Origin: an uncultured Collinsella sp.
GTDB lineage: Bacteria; Actinomycetota; Coriobacteriia; Coriobacteriales; Coriobacteriaceae
Direction of reading: 5' to 3'
DNA: 16,600 bases
NCBI GenBank assembly: GCA_959599615.1
Contig: CAUGKA010000028.1
Span: 1-16,600 of the forward strand
Positions 1 through 7,233 of this stretch are shown one piece after another. The notes beneath the pieces were generated by a model. That model worked only from the letters and a program-made list of their open reading frames with translations. It had not been told where the DNA came from and did no database searches. The position numbers and the translations under genes were made by a program. The first letter of the stretch is position 1. Each line of letters begins with the position of its first letter.

Positions 1-1
1 G

Positions 2-625
2 GTCAACGCCGGTGCCGCCATCAACGAGGCCAACGAGCAGGAGATGTTTGAGCTTATCGATTCGCTCGATGACATGACCTGCCTGGTTATCAGCGGCTCG
101 CTGCCCCCCAACACCTCCGAGGGCTTTCTGGCAGAGGTCCTGCGTCGCGTGAAGGCGAAGGGCGCCGAGTTCGTGCTCGATATCTCGAGCCATCAGCTGG
201 CCGACCTCATTGCTATGGAGCCGTTGCTCATTAAGCCCAACGACGACGAGCTGCTCGACATCTTTGGCATTAAGGTGAGCGGTGGCGACGACGAGTCCGT
301 CAAGGGCGCCATGGCCGAGCTGCACGCCAAAGGCGCTAAGAATGTACTGCTGACGCTCGGCGGCGACGGCGCGTACTTCTCCAACGGCGAGCACATCTGG
401 TTTGCCAACCGCACCTTCGACGTCAAGCTGCTGTCGACCGTCTGCGCGGGCGACTCCTCGCTGGCCGCCTTCCTTTCCGTGTGGCACGACGCCCCCGAGC
501 GCGTCGAGGATGCCCTGCGCCTCTCGATGGCCACCGGCGCCAACGTGGTCGAGTGCCCGGGTCTGGGCGATTTTGCCAAGGTCGATGAGTATCAGAAGGG
601 CATCGCCATCCGTCAGGTCTGCTAA
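2..625 (+). CDS. fruK: PfkB-family sugar-phosphate kinase (1-phosphofructokinase-like), 5' truncated by window edge
   Basis: The reading frame is already open at base 2 and ends with TAA at 623-625, so the N-terminal part lies outside the window. The visible 207 residues carry the core and C-terminal signatures of PfkB/ribokinase-fold sugar kinases. These are the segment VISGSLPPNT, the IKPNDDEL stretch seen in 1-phosphofructokinases and tagatose-6-phosphate kinases, and the ATP/anion-hole motif with catalytic Asp, here CAGDSSLAAF where the family usually has GAGDSxVAGF. Known members phosphorylate fructose-1-phosphate or tagatose-6-phosphate at the expense of ATP in the cytoplasm. The FruK assignment is the best guess; a LacC-type or other hexose-phosphate kinase is not excluded because the substrate-binding N-terminus is missing. 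The glycine to cysteine change before AGDS is a little unusual. A strong terminator follows 34 bases downstream, so this is the last gene of its transcript. Confidence 0.85.
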   Translation, partial: VNAGAAINEANEQEMFELIDSLDDMTCLVISGSLPPNTSEGFLAEVLRRVKAKGAEFVLDISSHQLADLIAMEPLLIKPNDDELLDIFGIKVSGGDDESVKGAMAELHAKGAKNVLLTLGGDGAYFSNGEHIWFANRTFDVKLLSTVCAGDSSLAAFLSVWHDAPERVEDALRLSMATGANVVECPGLGDFAKVDEYQKGIAIRQVC

Positions 626-659
626 CGCAGCGCACGGACCTTGCATCCTTGCTTTGTAG

Positions 660-695
660 AGCACCCGTCTCGGATTGCCGAGGCGGGTGCTTTTT
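660..695 (+). terminator. Rho-independent terminator after the PfkB kinase gene
   Basis: The 14-base arm at 660-673 (AGCACCCGTCTCGG) pairs with 678-691 (CCGAGGCGGGTGCT) with one G-T wobble and a 4-base loop. A run of five T begins at 691. It ends the kinase transcript and separates it from cca. Confidence 0.9.
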
Positions 696-826
696 CATGT
701 TTGTAGTCGATACCTTGGGATCCAATCGTGCTTGAAGCGCGTTCGCGTGTGCGCCCGCTCTCGTTTCTTGCTAGACTTCTTGGAAACCATCAATCGATAT
801 ACCCGCAATCGCAGGAGGCCACAGGA

Positions 827-2221
827 ATGTGCAATGTTTCGCTCAACGGTACGCAGCCGACCGATGCCTCTATCCGTGTCCTGCGTGCGCTTGAGGCAGC
901 AGGTCTTGAGGCTTGGTACGTGGGCGGTTGGGTACGTGATGCCCTGATGGGACGCCCCAGCCACGATGTTGACATGTGCTGCAGCGGCCTGTGGCAGGAG
1001 TCCAAAGAGGCGCTCGAAGCGGCTGATATTGCCGTGGTTGAGTCGGGCATAAAATTTGGCGGCATCACGGCAATTTGCGATGATGAGCGCATTGAGGTCA
1101 CCACCTACCGCCTAGACGGCTTTTACACCGACGGCCGCCATCCCCAGAGTGTGGAGCGTGCGGCGTCGCTTGAGGACGATCTGGCGCGTCGTGACTTTAC
1201 CGTTAACGCTATGGCCTGGCATCCCGAGCGTGGTCTTGTCGACCGCTACGATGGTCAGGGCGACCTAGACCGCAAGCTCATCCGCGCCGTTGGAGATCCC
1301 AAGCGTCGTTTTAACGAGGACGCGCTTCGCATGCTGCGCGCGGTGCGTTTTGCCTGCCGTCTGGATTTTATGATCGAGCCTAAGACTAAACAGGCGCTTG
1401 CCGAGTGCGCGCCGCTGCTCGATGCTGTGGCGCGCGAGCGCGTGGGCATTGAGCTCGAGGGTATCCTTTCGACCGGCCATGGGGGAGACGCGATGCTGCG
1501 CTACCCCGAGCTTGTTTGCGCCGCCGTGCCCGAGCTCGCGTCCGCTCGCGGGTTTGATCAACGCAGCGTCTATCATGCGTTTAACGTCTACGAGCATATC
1601 GCCCGCGTGCTGACGGTGGCAGGGGAGCTGGCGCTGTGCGACGGCGTCGCGCCCTCGTCGAGCCTTATGTGGGCGGCGTTTTTGCACGACGTTTCCAAAC
1701 CCGAGTGCTTTACGGTCGATCACGACGGCAGCGGCCACTTCTACGGTCATCCCGAGCTTGGCGCCAAGAAGGCGCGTGTCATCATGGATCGCCTGGCGCT
1801 CTCGCACGATTTGGTGCGCGATGTGTGCCTGCTGATCAAATACCATGACAAGCCGTTGCGTCCCGAGCGCTCCTGCCTGCTCAATATGATGCGCGCGCTT
1901 TCGGGCGAGGGTGTCGATACGCCGCGTCTGATGGTCGAGCTCATGGACCTTAAGCGTGCCGACACGCTCGGCAAGGCGCCCTCGTGCTTCTATTACGTCG
2001 AGACGATCGAGGAGATGCGTGCGCTCGCCCACGATCTGCTGCAGGCGGGGGAGCCCTATACACTCAAGATGCTTGCCATCAATGGTGGCGACCTGATCCG
2101 CGCCGGCGTCAAGCCGGGGCCGGAGCTGGGACTGCTTCTCAACGCCGCCCTCGACGCCGTGATCGAGGACAACATCCCCAACAACCGCGAAGCCCTCCTG
2201 GCTCATCTCAACTTGAACTAG
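827..2221 (+). CDS. cca: CCA-adding tRNA nucleotidyltransferase / poly(A) polymerase family, HD domain
   Basis: This 464-residue cytoplasmic enzyme adds or repairs the 3' CCA of tRNAs from CTP and ATP. The class II nucleotidyltransferase head is plain: YVGGWVRDALMG at residues 31-42 followed by the metal-binding DVD at residues 47-49. Further on are RRDFTVNAMAW and the RFNEDALRMLRAVRFA helix that reads the incoming base and tRNA. An HD domain follows around residue 285 (FLHDVSKPE, then GHPELGAKKA), as in many bacterial CCA enzymes. The frame is open to a GTG at 728, but the ATG at 827 is preferred because AGGAGG at 813-818 sits eight bases before it and family similarity begins just after it. 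No partner gene overlaps it. It lies just upstream of a tRNA gene that already encodes CCA, so its role would be mainly repair for that tRNA. Confidence 0.93.
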   Translation: MCNVSLNGTQPTDASIRVLRALEAAGLEAWYVGGWVRDALMGRPSHDVDMCCSGLWQESKEALEAADIAVVESGIKFGGITAICDDERIEVTTYRLDGFYTDGRHPQSVERAASLEDDLARRDFTVNAMAWHPERGLVDRYDGQGDLDRKLIRAVGDPKRRFNEDALRMLRAVRFACRLDFMIEPKTKQALAECAPLLDAVARERVGIELEGILSTGHGGDAMLRYPELVCAAVPELASARGFDQRSVYHAFNVYEHIARVLTVAGELALCDGVAPSSSLMWAAFLHDVSKPECFTVDHDGSGHFYGHPELGAKKARVIMDRLALSHDLVRDVCLLIKYHDKPLRPERSCLLNMMRALSGEGVDTPRLMVELMDLKRADTLGKAPSCFYYVETIEEMRALAHDLLQAGEPYTLKMLAINGGDLIRAGVKPGPELGLLLNAALDAVIEDNIPNNREALLAHLNLN

Positions 2222-2251
2222 CTAACCAGTTGACCTGCGCGTTCCATAACC

Positions 2252-2271
2252 TGCCGACAATTTTTTCGGCA
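2252..2271 (+). other. Small hairpin downstream of cca
   Basis: TGCCGA at 2252-2257 can pair with TCGGCA at 2266-2271 around a T-rich 8-base loop. No T tract follows the stem, so it is at best a weak terminator or a transcript end-stabiliser for cca. The rest of 2222-2349 holds only the candidate tRNA promoter. Confidence 0.3.
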
Positions 2272-2286
2272 ATTTGGAATTTCTTC

Positions 2287-2318
2287 TTGCGCTTGCGTTT
2301 TTTGTCCCGTAATATATT
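2287..2318 (+). promoter_or_regulatory. Candidate promoter for tRNA-Glu
   Basis: TTGCGC at 2287-2292 lies 17 bases before TAATAT at 2310-2315, in an AT-richer patch about 35 bases upstream of the tRNA. TATATT at 2313-2318 is an alternative -10. Both boxes match the consensus only partly, so this call rests mainly on position. Confidence 0.35.
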
Positions 2319-2349
2319 TCCTCGCAGCACGGCAGTGCAGATGTCATGT

Positions 2350-2426
2350 GGCCCGTTCGTCTAGCGGTTTAGGACGCCGCCCTCTCAAGGCGGAGATCAC
2401 CAGTTCGAATCTGGTACGGGCTACCA
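2350..2426 (+). tRNA. tRNA-Glu (anticodon CUC), CCA encoded
   Basis: A full cloverleaf can be drawn. The acceptor GGCCCGT at 2350-2356 pairs with ACGGGCT at 2416-2422, with a G-U pair at 1-72 as I recall from other actinobacterial tRNA-Glu genes. The D arm starts at GTCT. The anticodon stem CCGCC/GGCGG encloses the loop CTCTCAA with anticodon CTC. The T arm is ACCAG-TTCGAAT-CTGGT, followed by discriminator A2423 and encoded CCA at 2424-2426. It decodes GAG and would also supply Glu-tRNA to the C5 route of tetrapyrrole synthesis in organisms that use it; that link to the B12 genes nearby is probably coincidence. It has its own terminator immediately downstream. Confidence 0.96.
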
Positions 2427-2436
2427 TGAATCTGAG

Positions 2437-2469
2437 ACCCGGACTTCCCACGGAAGCCCGGGTTTTTTT
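2437..2469 (+). terminator. Rho-independent terminator after tRNA-Glu
   Basis: ACCCGG at 2437-2442 pairs with CCGGGT at 2458-2463, and the inner CTTCC pairs with GGAAG across a single mismatch and a CAC loop. Seven T follow at 2463-2469. It ends the tRNA transcript before the flippase-like gene. Confidence 0.92.
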
Positions 2470-2578
2470 ATTTCCGAGCAAACCATCTGCAATTCCCATT
2501 TGGCCCATAGCTTTACGTTCTGCTTGTGGCCCTTGCGGGTACAATATGCAAGATATTTGGACGGTCAGAAGGAGCCTC

Positions 2579-3886
2579 ATGACGGAGTCCTCTCAGCATA
2601 CATCTAAGCCCCAGGTCGAGGTTGAGGCCTCGGGCGGCGATGACAACAAGGGTGCACGCCGCGGTGCCATTTTTATCGGCGTCGTGCTGGTTGGCTATAT
2701 CGTTTATCTGATTGTGACCGGTCAGATGGGACAGTTCTGGGCTGCCATGTCGAGCGTTCAGGCGCCGTGGCTCGTTGCTGCATGCTTTTGCATGTTCCTG
2801 TACCTGTTCTTTGGCATCGTTGCCTATGCGATCGCCGTCTGGCTCGATCCCAATTCGCCCGTCGGCATTCGCGACCTGATCTCGGTCGAGGCGAGCGGTA
2901 TCTTCTTTGGCAACCTGACGCCCATGATGATGGGCTCTACGCCCGCCCAGATTTACCGCCTGACCAAGGCCGGCCAAAATGTCGGCGAGGCCGGTGCCAC
3001 GCAGTTCACGCGCTTTATCGTGTATCAGTTTGGCCTCGTTGCCTGGGGCGCCATTCTGCTGCTTGCCCGAATGCCGTTTTTCGCCGAGCGCTATGGCGAC
3101 ATGACGCTGCTGTGCGTCTTTAGCTTTGGCGGTCACTGTTGCATTCTGCTTGGCATCTTTGCCGTCGCGCTCATGCCCAAGACCGTCACGCGCGTCGCGC
3201 ACTGCATCATCAATTGGCTCGAGCGAATGGGCGTCTCGGCCACCAAGATTGAGGGCTGGCGTACGTTTGTCGACGGCGAAATCTACTCTTTCTCCGAGAA
3301 GTTCAAGCTTTCAGCCGGCCACTTTTCGTCCATGCTGCTCACGGTGGTCATCACCATGTTGCAGCTCGCGTTTTTCTACCTCGTGCCGTATTTCCTGATG
3401 CTTGCCTTTGGCCACCACGAAGTCGACTTTTTCTCGGTCATGGCCGCGAGCGCCTTTGTCCAGTTGCTGAGCTCCGCGGTCCCCTTGCCCGGTGGAACTG
3501 GTGGCGCTGAGGGCGGCTTTGCATTGTTCTTGGGTCATTTCTTTGGGTCTGCTTCGACCGCCGGCTATCTGCTGTGGCGCCTCATTACGTTTATCGCGCC
3601 GACCATTTTGGCTGCGCCCCTGCTGGGGCTTAAGAGTGCCCACAACGAGAGCATCCATGCGCGCTGGGATCGTGTGATGCGCAAGCTCGGCCGCACGTCT
3701 CAGACGCCCTCTGCGCCCATTAAGCCGCACCCCATGATTTCTGTTACCGTTGATCCTAAGAAGCACGCTCAGAAGGCTTCTGGGACCGCTAAGCCGGCGC
3801 ATAAAGCCTATGTGCGACAGACAGGCGACGGTATCCGCGTGTCTCCGTCGGCACTCAATAAGAAGAAGCGCCCTAAGATGCAGTAG
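2579..3886 (+). CDS. Flippase-like integral membrane protein (AglD/MprF-like, UPF0104 family)
   Basis: This 435-residue membrane protein has a charged cytoplasmic N-tail (about 27 residues) and about seven or eight hydrophobic segments. The first is IFIGVVLVGYIVYLIV near residues 31-46. The family hallmark PLPGGTGGAEGGF lies near residue 303, in the position of the PxPGGxGxxE motif of lysylphosphatidylglycerol-synthase-type transmembrane domains. A basic tail of about 80 residues, rich in Lys, Pro and Ala, follows the last membrane segment. Relatives move or modify lipid-linked or glycolipid substrates; the substrate here is unknown, and there is no soluble lysyl-transferase domain, so it is not a complete MprF. 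The start at 2579 is chosen because AGAAGGAG at 2567-2574 precedes it and the upstream open frame runs through the tRNA. TACAAT at 2540-2545 could be its -10, without a convincing -35. It appears to be a single-gene transcript. Confidence 0.85.
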   Translation: MTESSQHTSKPQVEVEASGGDDNKGARRGAIFIGVVLVGYIVYLIVTGQMGQFWAAMSSVQAPWLVAACFCMFLYLFFGIVAYAIAVWLDPNSPVGIRDLISVEASGIFFGNLTPMMMGSTPAQIYRLTKAGQNVGEAGATQFTRFIVYQFGLVAWGAILLLARMPFFAERYGDMTLLCVFSFGGHCCILLGIFAVALMPKTVTRVAHCIINWLERMGVSATKIEGWRTFVDGEIYSFSEKFKLSAGHFSSMLLTVVITMLQLAFFYLVPYFLMLAFGHHEVDFFSVMAASAFVQLLSSAVPLPGGTGGAEGGFALFLGHFFGSASTAGYLLWRLITFIAPTILAAPLLGLKSAHNESIHARWDRVMRKLGRTSQTPSAPIKPHPMISVTVDPKKHAQKASGTAKPAHKAYVRQTGDGIRVSPSALNKKKRPKMQ

Positions 3887-3935
3887 GGCAGTCGTGCGTT
3901 CTTCATGATGCGGGGCATATTTGTGCTGTATGGGG

Positions 3936-3959
3936 GATAATCCTCTTACGTAGATTATC
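3936..3959. promoter_or_regulatory. Inverted repeat upstream of the TetR gene, candidate operator
   Basis: GATAATC at 3936-3942 and GATTATC at 3953-3959 form perfect 7-base arms separated by 10 bases. The left arm contains GATAAT, a 5/6 match to a -10 box, about 60 bases before the regulator's start. TetR proteins often bind such repeats over their own promoter, so autorepression is a reasonable inference, but no experimental operator is known to me. Confidence 0.45.
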
Positions 3960-4002
3960 TCTCATCTGTTGATGAATGTCCGCATATCGAAGGGACACGC
4001 CC

Positions 4003-4614
4003 ATGGCCACCAGCAAACCGCGTATTGACCGCCGCATCGTTCGCAGCCGCAATGCCATCCTTTCCGCTTTCGAGCGGCTGCTCATGGAAAAGCCGCTGGC
4101 AGACATTACGGTGAGTGCCATCGCGCGCGAGGCCAATGTCGACCGCAAGACCTTTTACGTTCACTTTGGTACGGTTGATGGCTTGCTCGATGCCATTGCC
4201 GTCGATGTGGTGGAGATGATTGTCGACTCGGTCGAGAAAACGCTTGCCTCCATGGACGGCGACACCAACGAGCACGCCCTGGGCGCGGCGGCTACCTTTT
4301 TTAAAACCGTTAACGAGGCGCTGTGCAACAACCTGGTGCTCAATCGTCAGCTGATCGAGAACATTCCGCTCGATGATTTTATGGCTCGTCTTCGTGCGCC
4401 GCTCGAGCACGAGATTGCCGAGCGCGATCTGCTGCCCCAAGGTCTCAAGGACGAGATGTTCGACTACTATCTGGCGTTTTTGCTGTCGGGTATTATCGGA
4501 ATCTATCGCACATGGGCGCTGTCTGACGACTCGGTTCCTATCGAGCGCGTCTCGGAGGTCGCCAACGACCTGACTCTCAATGGCCTGTCGAGTCTGGAAT
4601 CTCGCTTGGATTAG
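4003..4614 (+). CDS. TetR/AcrR-family transcriptional regulator
   Basis: This 203-residue cytoplasmic DNA-binding protein has a typical TetR N-terminal helix-turn-helix. The segment ITVSAIAREANVDRKTFYVHF at about residues 33-53 contains the usual turn and recognition helix with the TFYxHF ending. The all-helical C-terminal half is the ligand-binding and dimerisation domain and shows no recognisable ligand signature. The ATG at 4003 is chosen over the in-frame ATG at 3976 because AAGGGA at 3990-3995 is seven bases before it. Its likely target is its own promoter (inverted repeat at 3936-3959). The flanking gene downstream has been replaced by transposon debris, so any former target operon on that side may be lost. 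Regulation of the neighbouring corrinoid genes is possible but nothing in the sequence shows it. Confidence 0.88.
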   Translation: MATSKPRIDRRIVRSRNAILSAFERLLMEKPLADITVSAIAREANVDRKTFYVHFGTVDGLLDAIAVDVVEMIVDSVEKTLASMDGDTNEHALGAAATFFKTVNEALCNNLVLNRQLIENIPLDDFMARLRAPLEHEIAERDLLPQGLKDEMFDYYLAFLLSGIIGIYRTWALSDDSVPIERVSEVANDLTLNGLSSLESRLD

Positions 4615-4617
4615 GCG

Positions 4618-4848
4618 CAGGCTCGAGTTCGCGAGGCGCTTGTCGGGGTGCAGCCCGATCGATCAGGCGACGAGCATCCCGCCGAAGCAGTCGATGACCG
4701 GGCTCAGGTAGACCTTCTCGCCGCCCGGGAGCCTGAACTCGGTGATGTCGGTGAGCCACAGCAGGTTGTGCTCGTCGGCGTGGAAATTCCTGTTTACGAG
4801 GTTCTCCGGCGCCTTGTAGACCTCGCCGGCGTAGGAGCTGTAGCCTGA
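4618..4848 (-). pseudogene. Remnant of an IS3-family transposase (OrfB, rve integrase core fragment)
   Basis: Reading the minus strand from 4848 gives about 77 codons that match the core of IS3/IS150-type transposases. Visible pieces are SSYAGEVYKAPENLVNRNFH, then WLTDITEF with the first catalytic Asp, then KVYLSPVIDCFGGM with the second Asp. Codon 4665-4663 is TGA where the family normally has Trp (before SIGLHPD). The similarity goes on in the same frame to about 4618, so this is a nonsense change inside an already truncated gene. The helix-turn-helix half, the third catalytic residue (Glu) and both element ends are missing. It is therefore inactive. The fragment fills most of the gap between the TetR gene and the end of the ABC operon, at the point where base composition changes. 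Confidence 0.85.
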
Positions 4849-4871
4849 GGATCCTTAAAAGAAAGTCCAGT

Positions 4872-6188
4872 TTATCCTTTCCACCCCAATTGGGAATCCT
4901 CCGATGTGCCTTCGCACGCTCGCATGACCTCGATACCGTGCGAGCGTGCGAACTCGACGAGCTCTGCGTTGCGGGCGTTTATGGTGCCGAAGGCGGCGGG
5001 ACACACGATAAGGCGCGCGCAGTGGACGAGGAGCTCTTTGGCGCGGGCTATGGTTCTATCCCCGATTGGCTCGAAGGCGCGCTCGGCCACGCATTCCGCT
5101 GCCAGGTCGCGCGCGAGCTCGCAGTCGATGTCCCCTTCGTGCAGAACGCCCGCGTAGAAAGCCTTGCCCTGCCGGACGAGCTGGCGAAACACAGCCGACC
5201 CCGTACCTGCGCCGGCGATGACGAACGTGTGCGCATCGCCGTGCGGGCGCCCAATTTCCACGCTGCCGAAGCGCTCGTTGAAGGTGCCATGCTGAAGGCC
5301 GTAGAGCTCGCCAATCGTCTCGCGCGTGAATATGTCCTCGGGTGCGCCGGCGCGGAAGACCCGGCCGTCCTTCACGCAAATCACCTTGTCGGCGCTTTTC
5401 TGCGCGAGCTCGAGTTCGTGGATGGACATGATGACAGCCACATTCCGCGATTTCGCAAGGTGGCGAAGTATTCGCAGCAGGTCGATCTGGTAGCGGATAT
5501 CGAGATACGACGTGGGCTCGTCGAGCACGAGCACACGCGGATCCTGCGCGATGGCGCGTGCGAGCATGACGCGCTGGCGTTGCCCGTCGCTTATCTGCAT
5601 GAAGTCGCGCTCGGCGAGCTCTTCCACATGTGCGGTTTTCATGGCCTCGTCGACCCGACTATGGTCGTCGGGCGAGAGTGTGCCCATTCGCCCGGTGTAG
5701 GGATGCCTTCCCGCCTCTACGATATCGCGGCAGGTGAGGAGCTCGGTCCGGGGGCGATCTGTCAGCATAACGGCAAGGTTCCTTGCGAACTCCGCCGTCT
5801 TCCATCGGGAAATCTCCCGCCCGTCGAGCTCGACCGCGCCGGCAAGCGGTGCCAGATGGCGTGTGATGGTTTTCAAGATGGTCGACTTGCCCGAGCCGTT
5901 CGGCCCGATGAGCGCCACGACGTCGCCCGCGCGAACCTCCAGATCGACGCCTTCGACTACGACCTTCTTGTTGTAGCCCGCCGACAGGTCGCTTATGCGG
6001 AAAAGCGGCGCTCCGTCAGCCTGCGTTTCGACCGGGGTTTCGAGGTTCGGCTCCGCTCGGAGGAGGCGTTCCGCGCGCAGTTCCGCATAAGCCGAAAGTG
6101 CCTTCTGGCGCTTTCGTGCGAGCTCAGGACTGTCTAAGCATGGAATGTCCCCTCCGAGCGTTTTGGGCCGCGGTACGAATTCCCCCAT
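4872..6188 (-). CDS. ABC transporter ATP-binding protein, FecE/BtuD type with extra N- and C-terminal regions
   Basis: This 438-residue cytoplasmic ATPase would power the FecCD-type permease encoded just before it. The nucleotide-binding domain spans about residues 61-300. It has Walker A GPNGSGKST at 95-103, the signature ISDGQRQ at 199-205 (SDGQ instead of the standard SGGQ), Walker B VLVLDEPTSYLD at 219-230 and the H-loop His at 257. Two additions are seen. One is an acidic/basic helical N-terminal extension of about 60 residues. The other is a C-terminal domain of about 130 residues, beginning near VIAGAGTGSAVFRQL, with a glycine-rich turn and an alpha/beta look. I recall similar tails on some clostridial and archaeal iron/corrinoid-type ATPases, but I know of no assigned function. 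The start codon abuts the permease stop with no gap, preceded by GGTGAGG, so translation is coupled. It is the last gene of the riboswitch-led operon; no clear terminator is seen after it. Confidence 0.92.
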   Translation of the reverse strand: MGEFVPRPKTLGGDIPCLDSPELARKRQKALSAYAELRAERLLRAEPNLETPVETQADGAPLFRISDLSAGYNKKVVVEGVDLEVRAGDVVALIGPNGSGKSTILKTITRHLAPLAGAVELDGREISRWKTAEFARNLAVMLTDRPRTELLTCRDIVEAGRHPYTGRMGTLSPDDHSRVDEAMKTAHVEELAERDFMQISDGQRQRVMLARAIAQDPRVLVLDEPTSYLDIRYQIDLLRILRHLAKSRNVAVIMSIHELELAQKSADKVICVKDGRVFRAGAPEDIFTRETIGELYGLQHGTFNERFGSVEIGRPHGDAHTFVIAGAGTGSAVFRQLVRQGKAFYAGVLHEGDIDCELARDLAAECVAERAFEPIGDRTIARAKELLVHCARLIVCPAAFGTINARNAELVEFARSHGIEVMRACEGTSEDSQLGWKG

Positions 6189-7229
6189 CTACCTCACCCG
6201 CTTCTTCAACATGAGCGCGATAACCACCGGCGCGCCGAAGATGGCGGTGACGGCGCTGATGGAAAGCTCGACGGGAGAGAACAGCGTGCGCGCGATCAAA
6301 TCGCAGCCCGCGCAGAAGATGGCGCCTCCCAAGAAGCACGCGGGAATCACGCGGATGGGCTTCGACGACTTCAGCGCCGACTTCACGAGATGCGGAACCG
6401 CGATGCCTACGAACGACACCGGACCAGCGAACGCGGTCACGCAGGCGGAGAGCATGCTTGCTAGAAGGACGAGCACCACGCGGAAGCGTTCGACGTTCAC
6501 GCCGACGCTTTTCGCGTAGGCTTCTCCCAGCTGGAAGGCGGAAAGGGGCTTCGATATCGCGAATACGCATGCGCTCACGGTGATCACCGCGACCGCGATG
6601 ACCGCGACGTCGTCCCAGCTCGAACCCGAAAAGCTACCCAAAGACCAGTTGTGCAGGTTCACGATGGACTGGTCGTCGGCGAAGGCGATGAGGAAGTTCG
6701 TCGCCGCCGAGCAGATGTATCCCACCATGACGCCCGCAACGATGAGCATGGCCATGGAACTTATGCGCCGTGCGATGAGGAGCACGAAGCCGATGGTGAT
6801 AAGCGAGCCCAGAAACGCTGCGGCCACCATGGCCGGCGAGGACATGGCCTGGTTCGCGCCCAGAAATACGATCATCGTAAGCGCGACGACGAGCTTTGCG
6901 CCCGAGGAGACGCCCAAGATGAACGGGTCGGCGATGGGGTTGTTGAAAAATGTCTGCAGCAGGAACCCGGAGAGCGAAAGTGCCCCGCCGAGAAGCACGG
7001 CTGAAAGCACGCGCGGCAGGCGAATCTCCCAGATGACCTGGCTTTCTATGGAATTGGCCGCGCCGCCCGAAAGGATGCCGGGGATGTGGTCTGCGGGCAC
7101 GAGCACGCTCCCGATGCACAGGTTGGCCCCGACGAGCACGATGAGGGCAACAGCGAGCAGCGCCGTCACGACGCGACACCGCGCGGCGCGCCCCGATTCG
7201 TTGTATGCCATGGAAAGCCGGCTTCTCAT
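6189..7229 (-). CDS. FecCD/BtuC-family ABC transporter permease (cobalamin/iron-chelate type)
   Basis: This 346-residue polytopic membrane protein has about nine or ten hydrophobic segments and works as a homodimer channel in type II (BtuCD-like) importers. Family landmarks are WEIRLPRVLSAVLLGGALSL followed by FFNNPIADPFILGVSSGA in the first half, and FAGPVSFVGIAVPHLVK in the second half, the cytoplasmic coupling region that contacts the ATPase. Members import corrinoids, heme or ferric siderophores; the riboswitch on this operon favours a corrinoid or cobalt-related substrate, which is inference. Start choice: the ATG at 7229 lies four bases after the binding-protein stop; an internal ATG at 7211 is possible and would remove six residues without touching the first membrane span. 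It abuts the ATPase gene directly. Confidence 0.93.
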   Translation of the reverse strand: MRSRLSMAYNESGRAARCRVVTALLAVALIVLVGANLCIGSVLVPADHIPGILSGGAANSIESQVIWEIRLPRVLSAVLLGGALSLSGFLLQTFFNNPIADPFILGVSSGAKLVVALTMIVFLGANQAMSSPAMVAAAFLGSLITIGFVLLIARRISSMAMLIVAGVMVGYICSAATNFLIAFADDQSIVNLHNWSLGSFSGSSWDDVAVIAVAVITVSACVFAISKPLSAFQLGEAYAKSVGVNVERFRVVLVLLASMLSACVTAFAGPVSFVGIAVPHLVKSALKSSKPIRVIPACFLGGAIFCAGCDLIARTLFSPVELSISAVTAIFGAPVVIALMLKKRVR

Positions 7230-7233
7230 GGTG

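Noticed and set aside
1265..2206. Minus-strand frame of about 313 codons opposite cca
   Set aside because: The plus strand encodes a complete CCA-adding enzyme with a good ribosome site; the opposite frame has no recognisable motifs.
2350..2426. Functional link between tRNA-Glu and tetrapyrrole synthesis in this window
   Set aside because: Glu-tRNA feeds the C5 pathway in general, but this tRNA is in the lower-GC flank with its own terminator and over 8 kb from the cbi genes; nothing shows a specific connection.
2348..2578. N-terminal extension of the flippase-like gene through the tRNA
   Set aside because: This part of the frame runs through the tRNA-Glu and its terminator; the ATG at 2579 has a proper ribosome site.
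4577..4759. Short minus-strand frame as a separate gene
   Set aside because: It is in a different frame from the transposase similarity and overlaps the end of the TetR gene; the transposase remnant explains the region.
4890..6137. Long plus-strand frame opposite the ABC ATPase
   Set aside because: It is the complement of a gene with full Walker A, signature, Walker B and H-loop motifs; the shadow product shows no family pattern.
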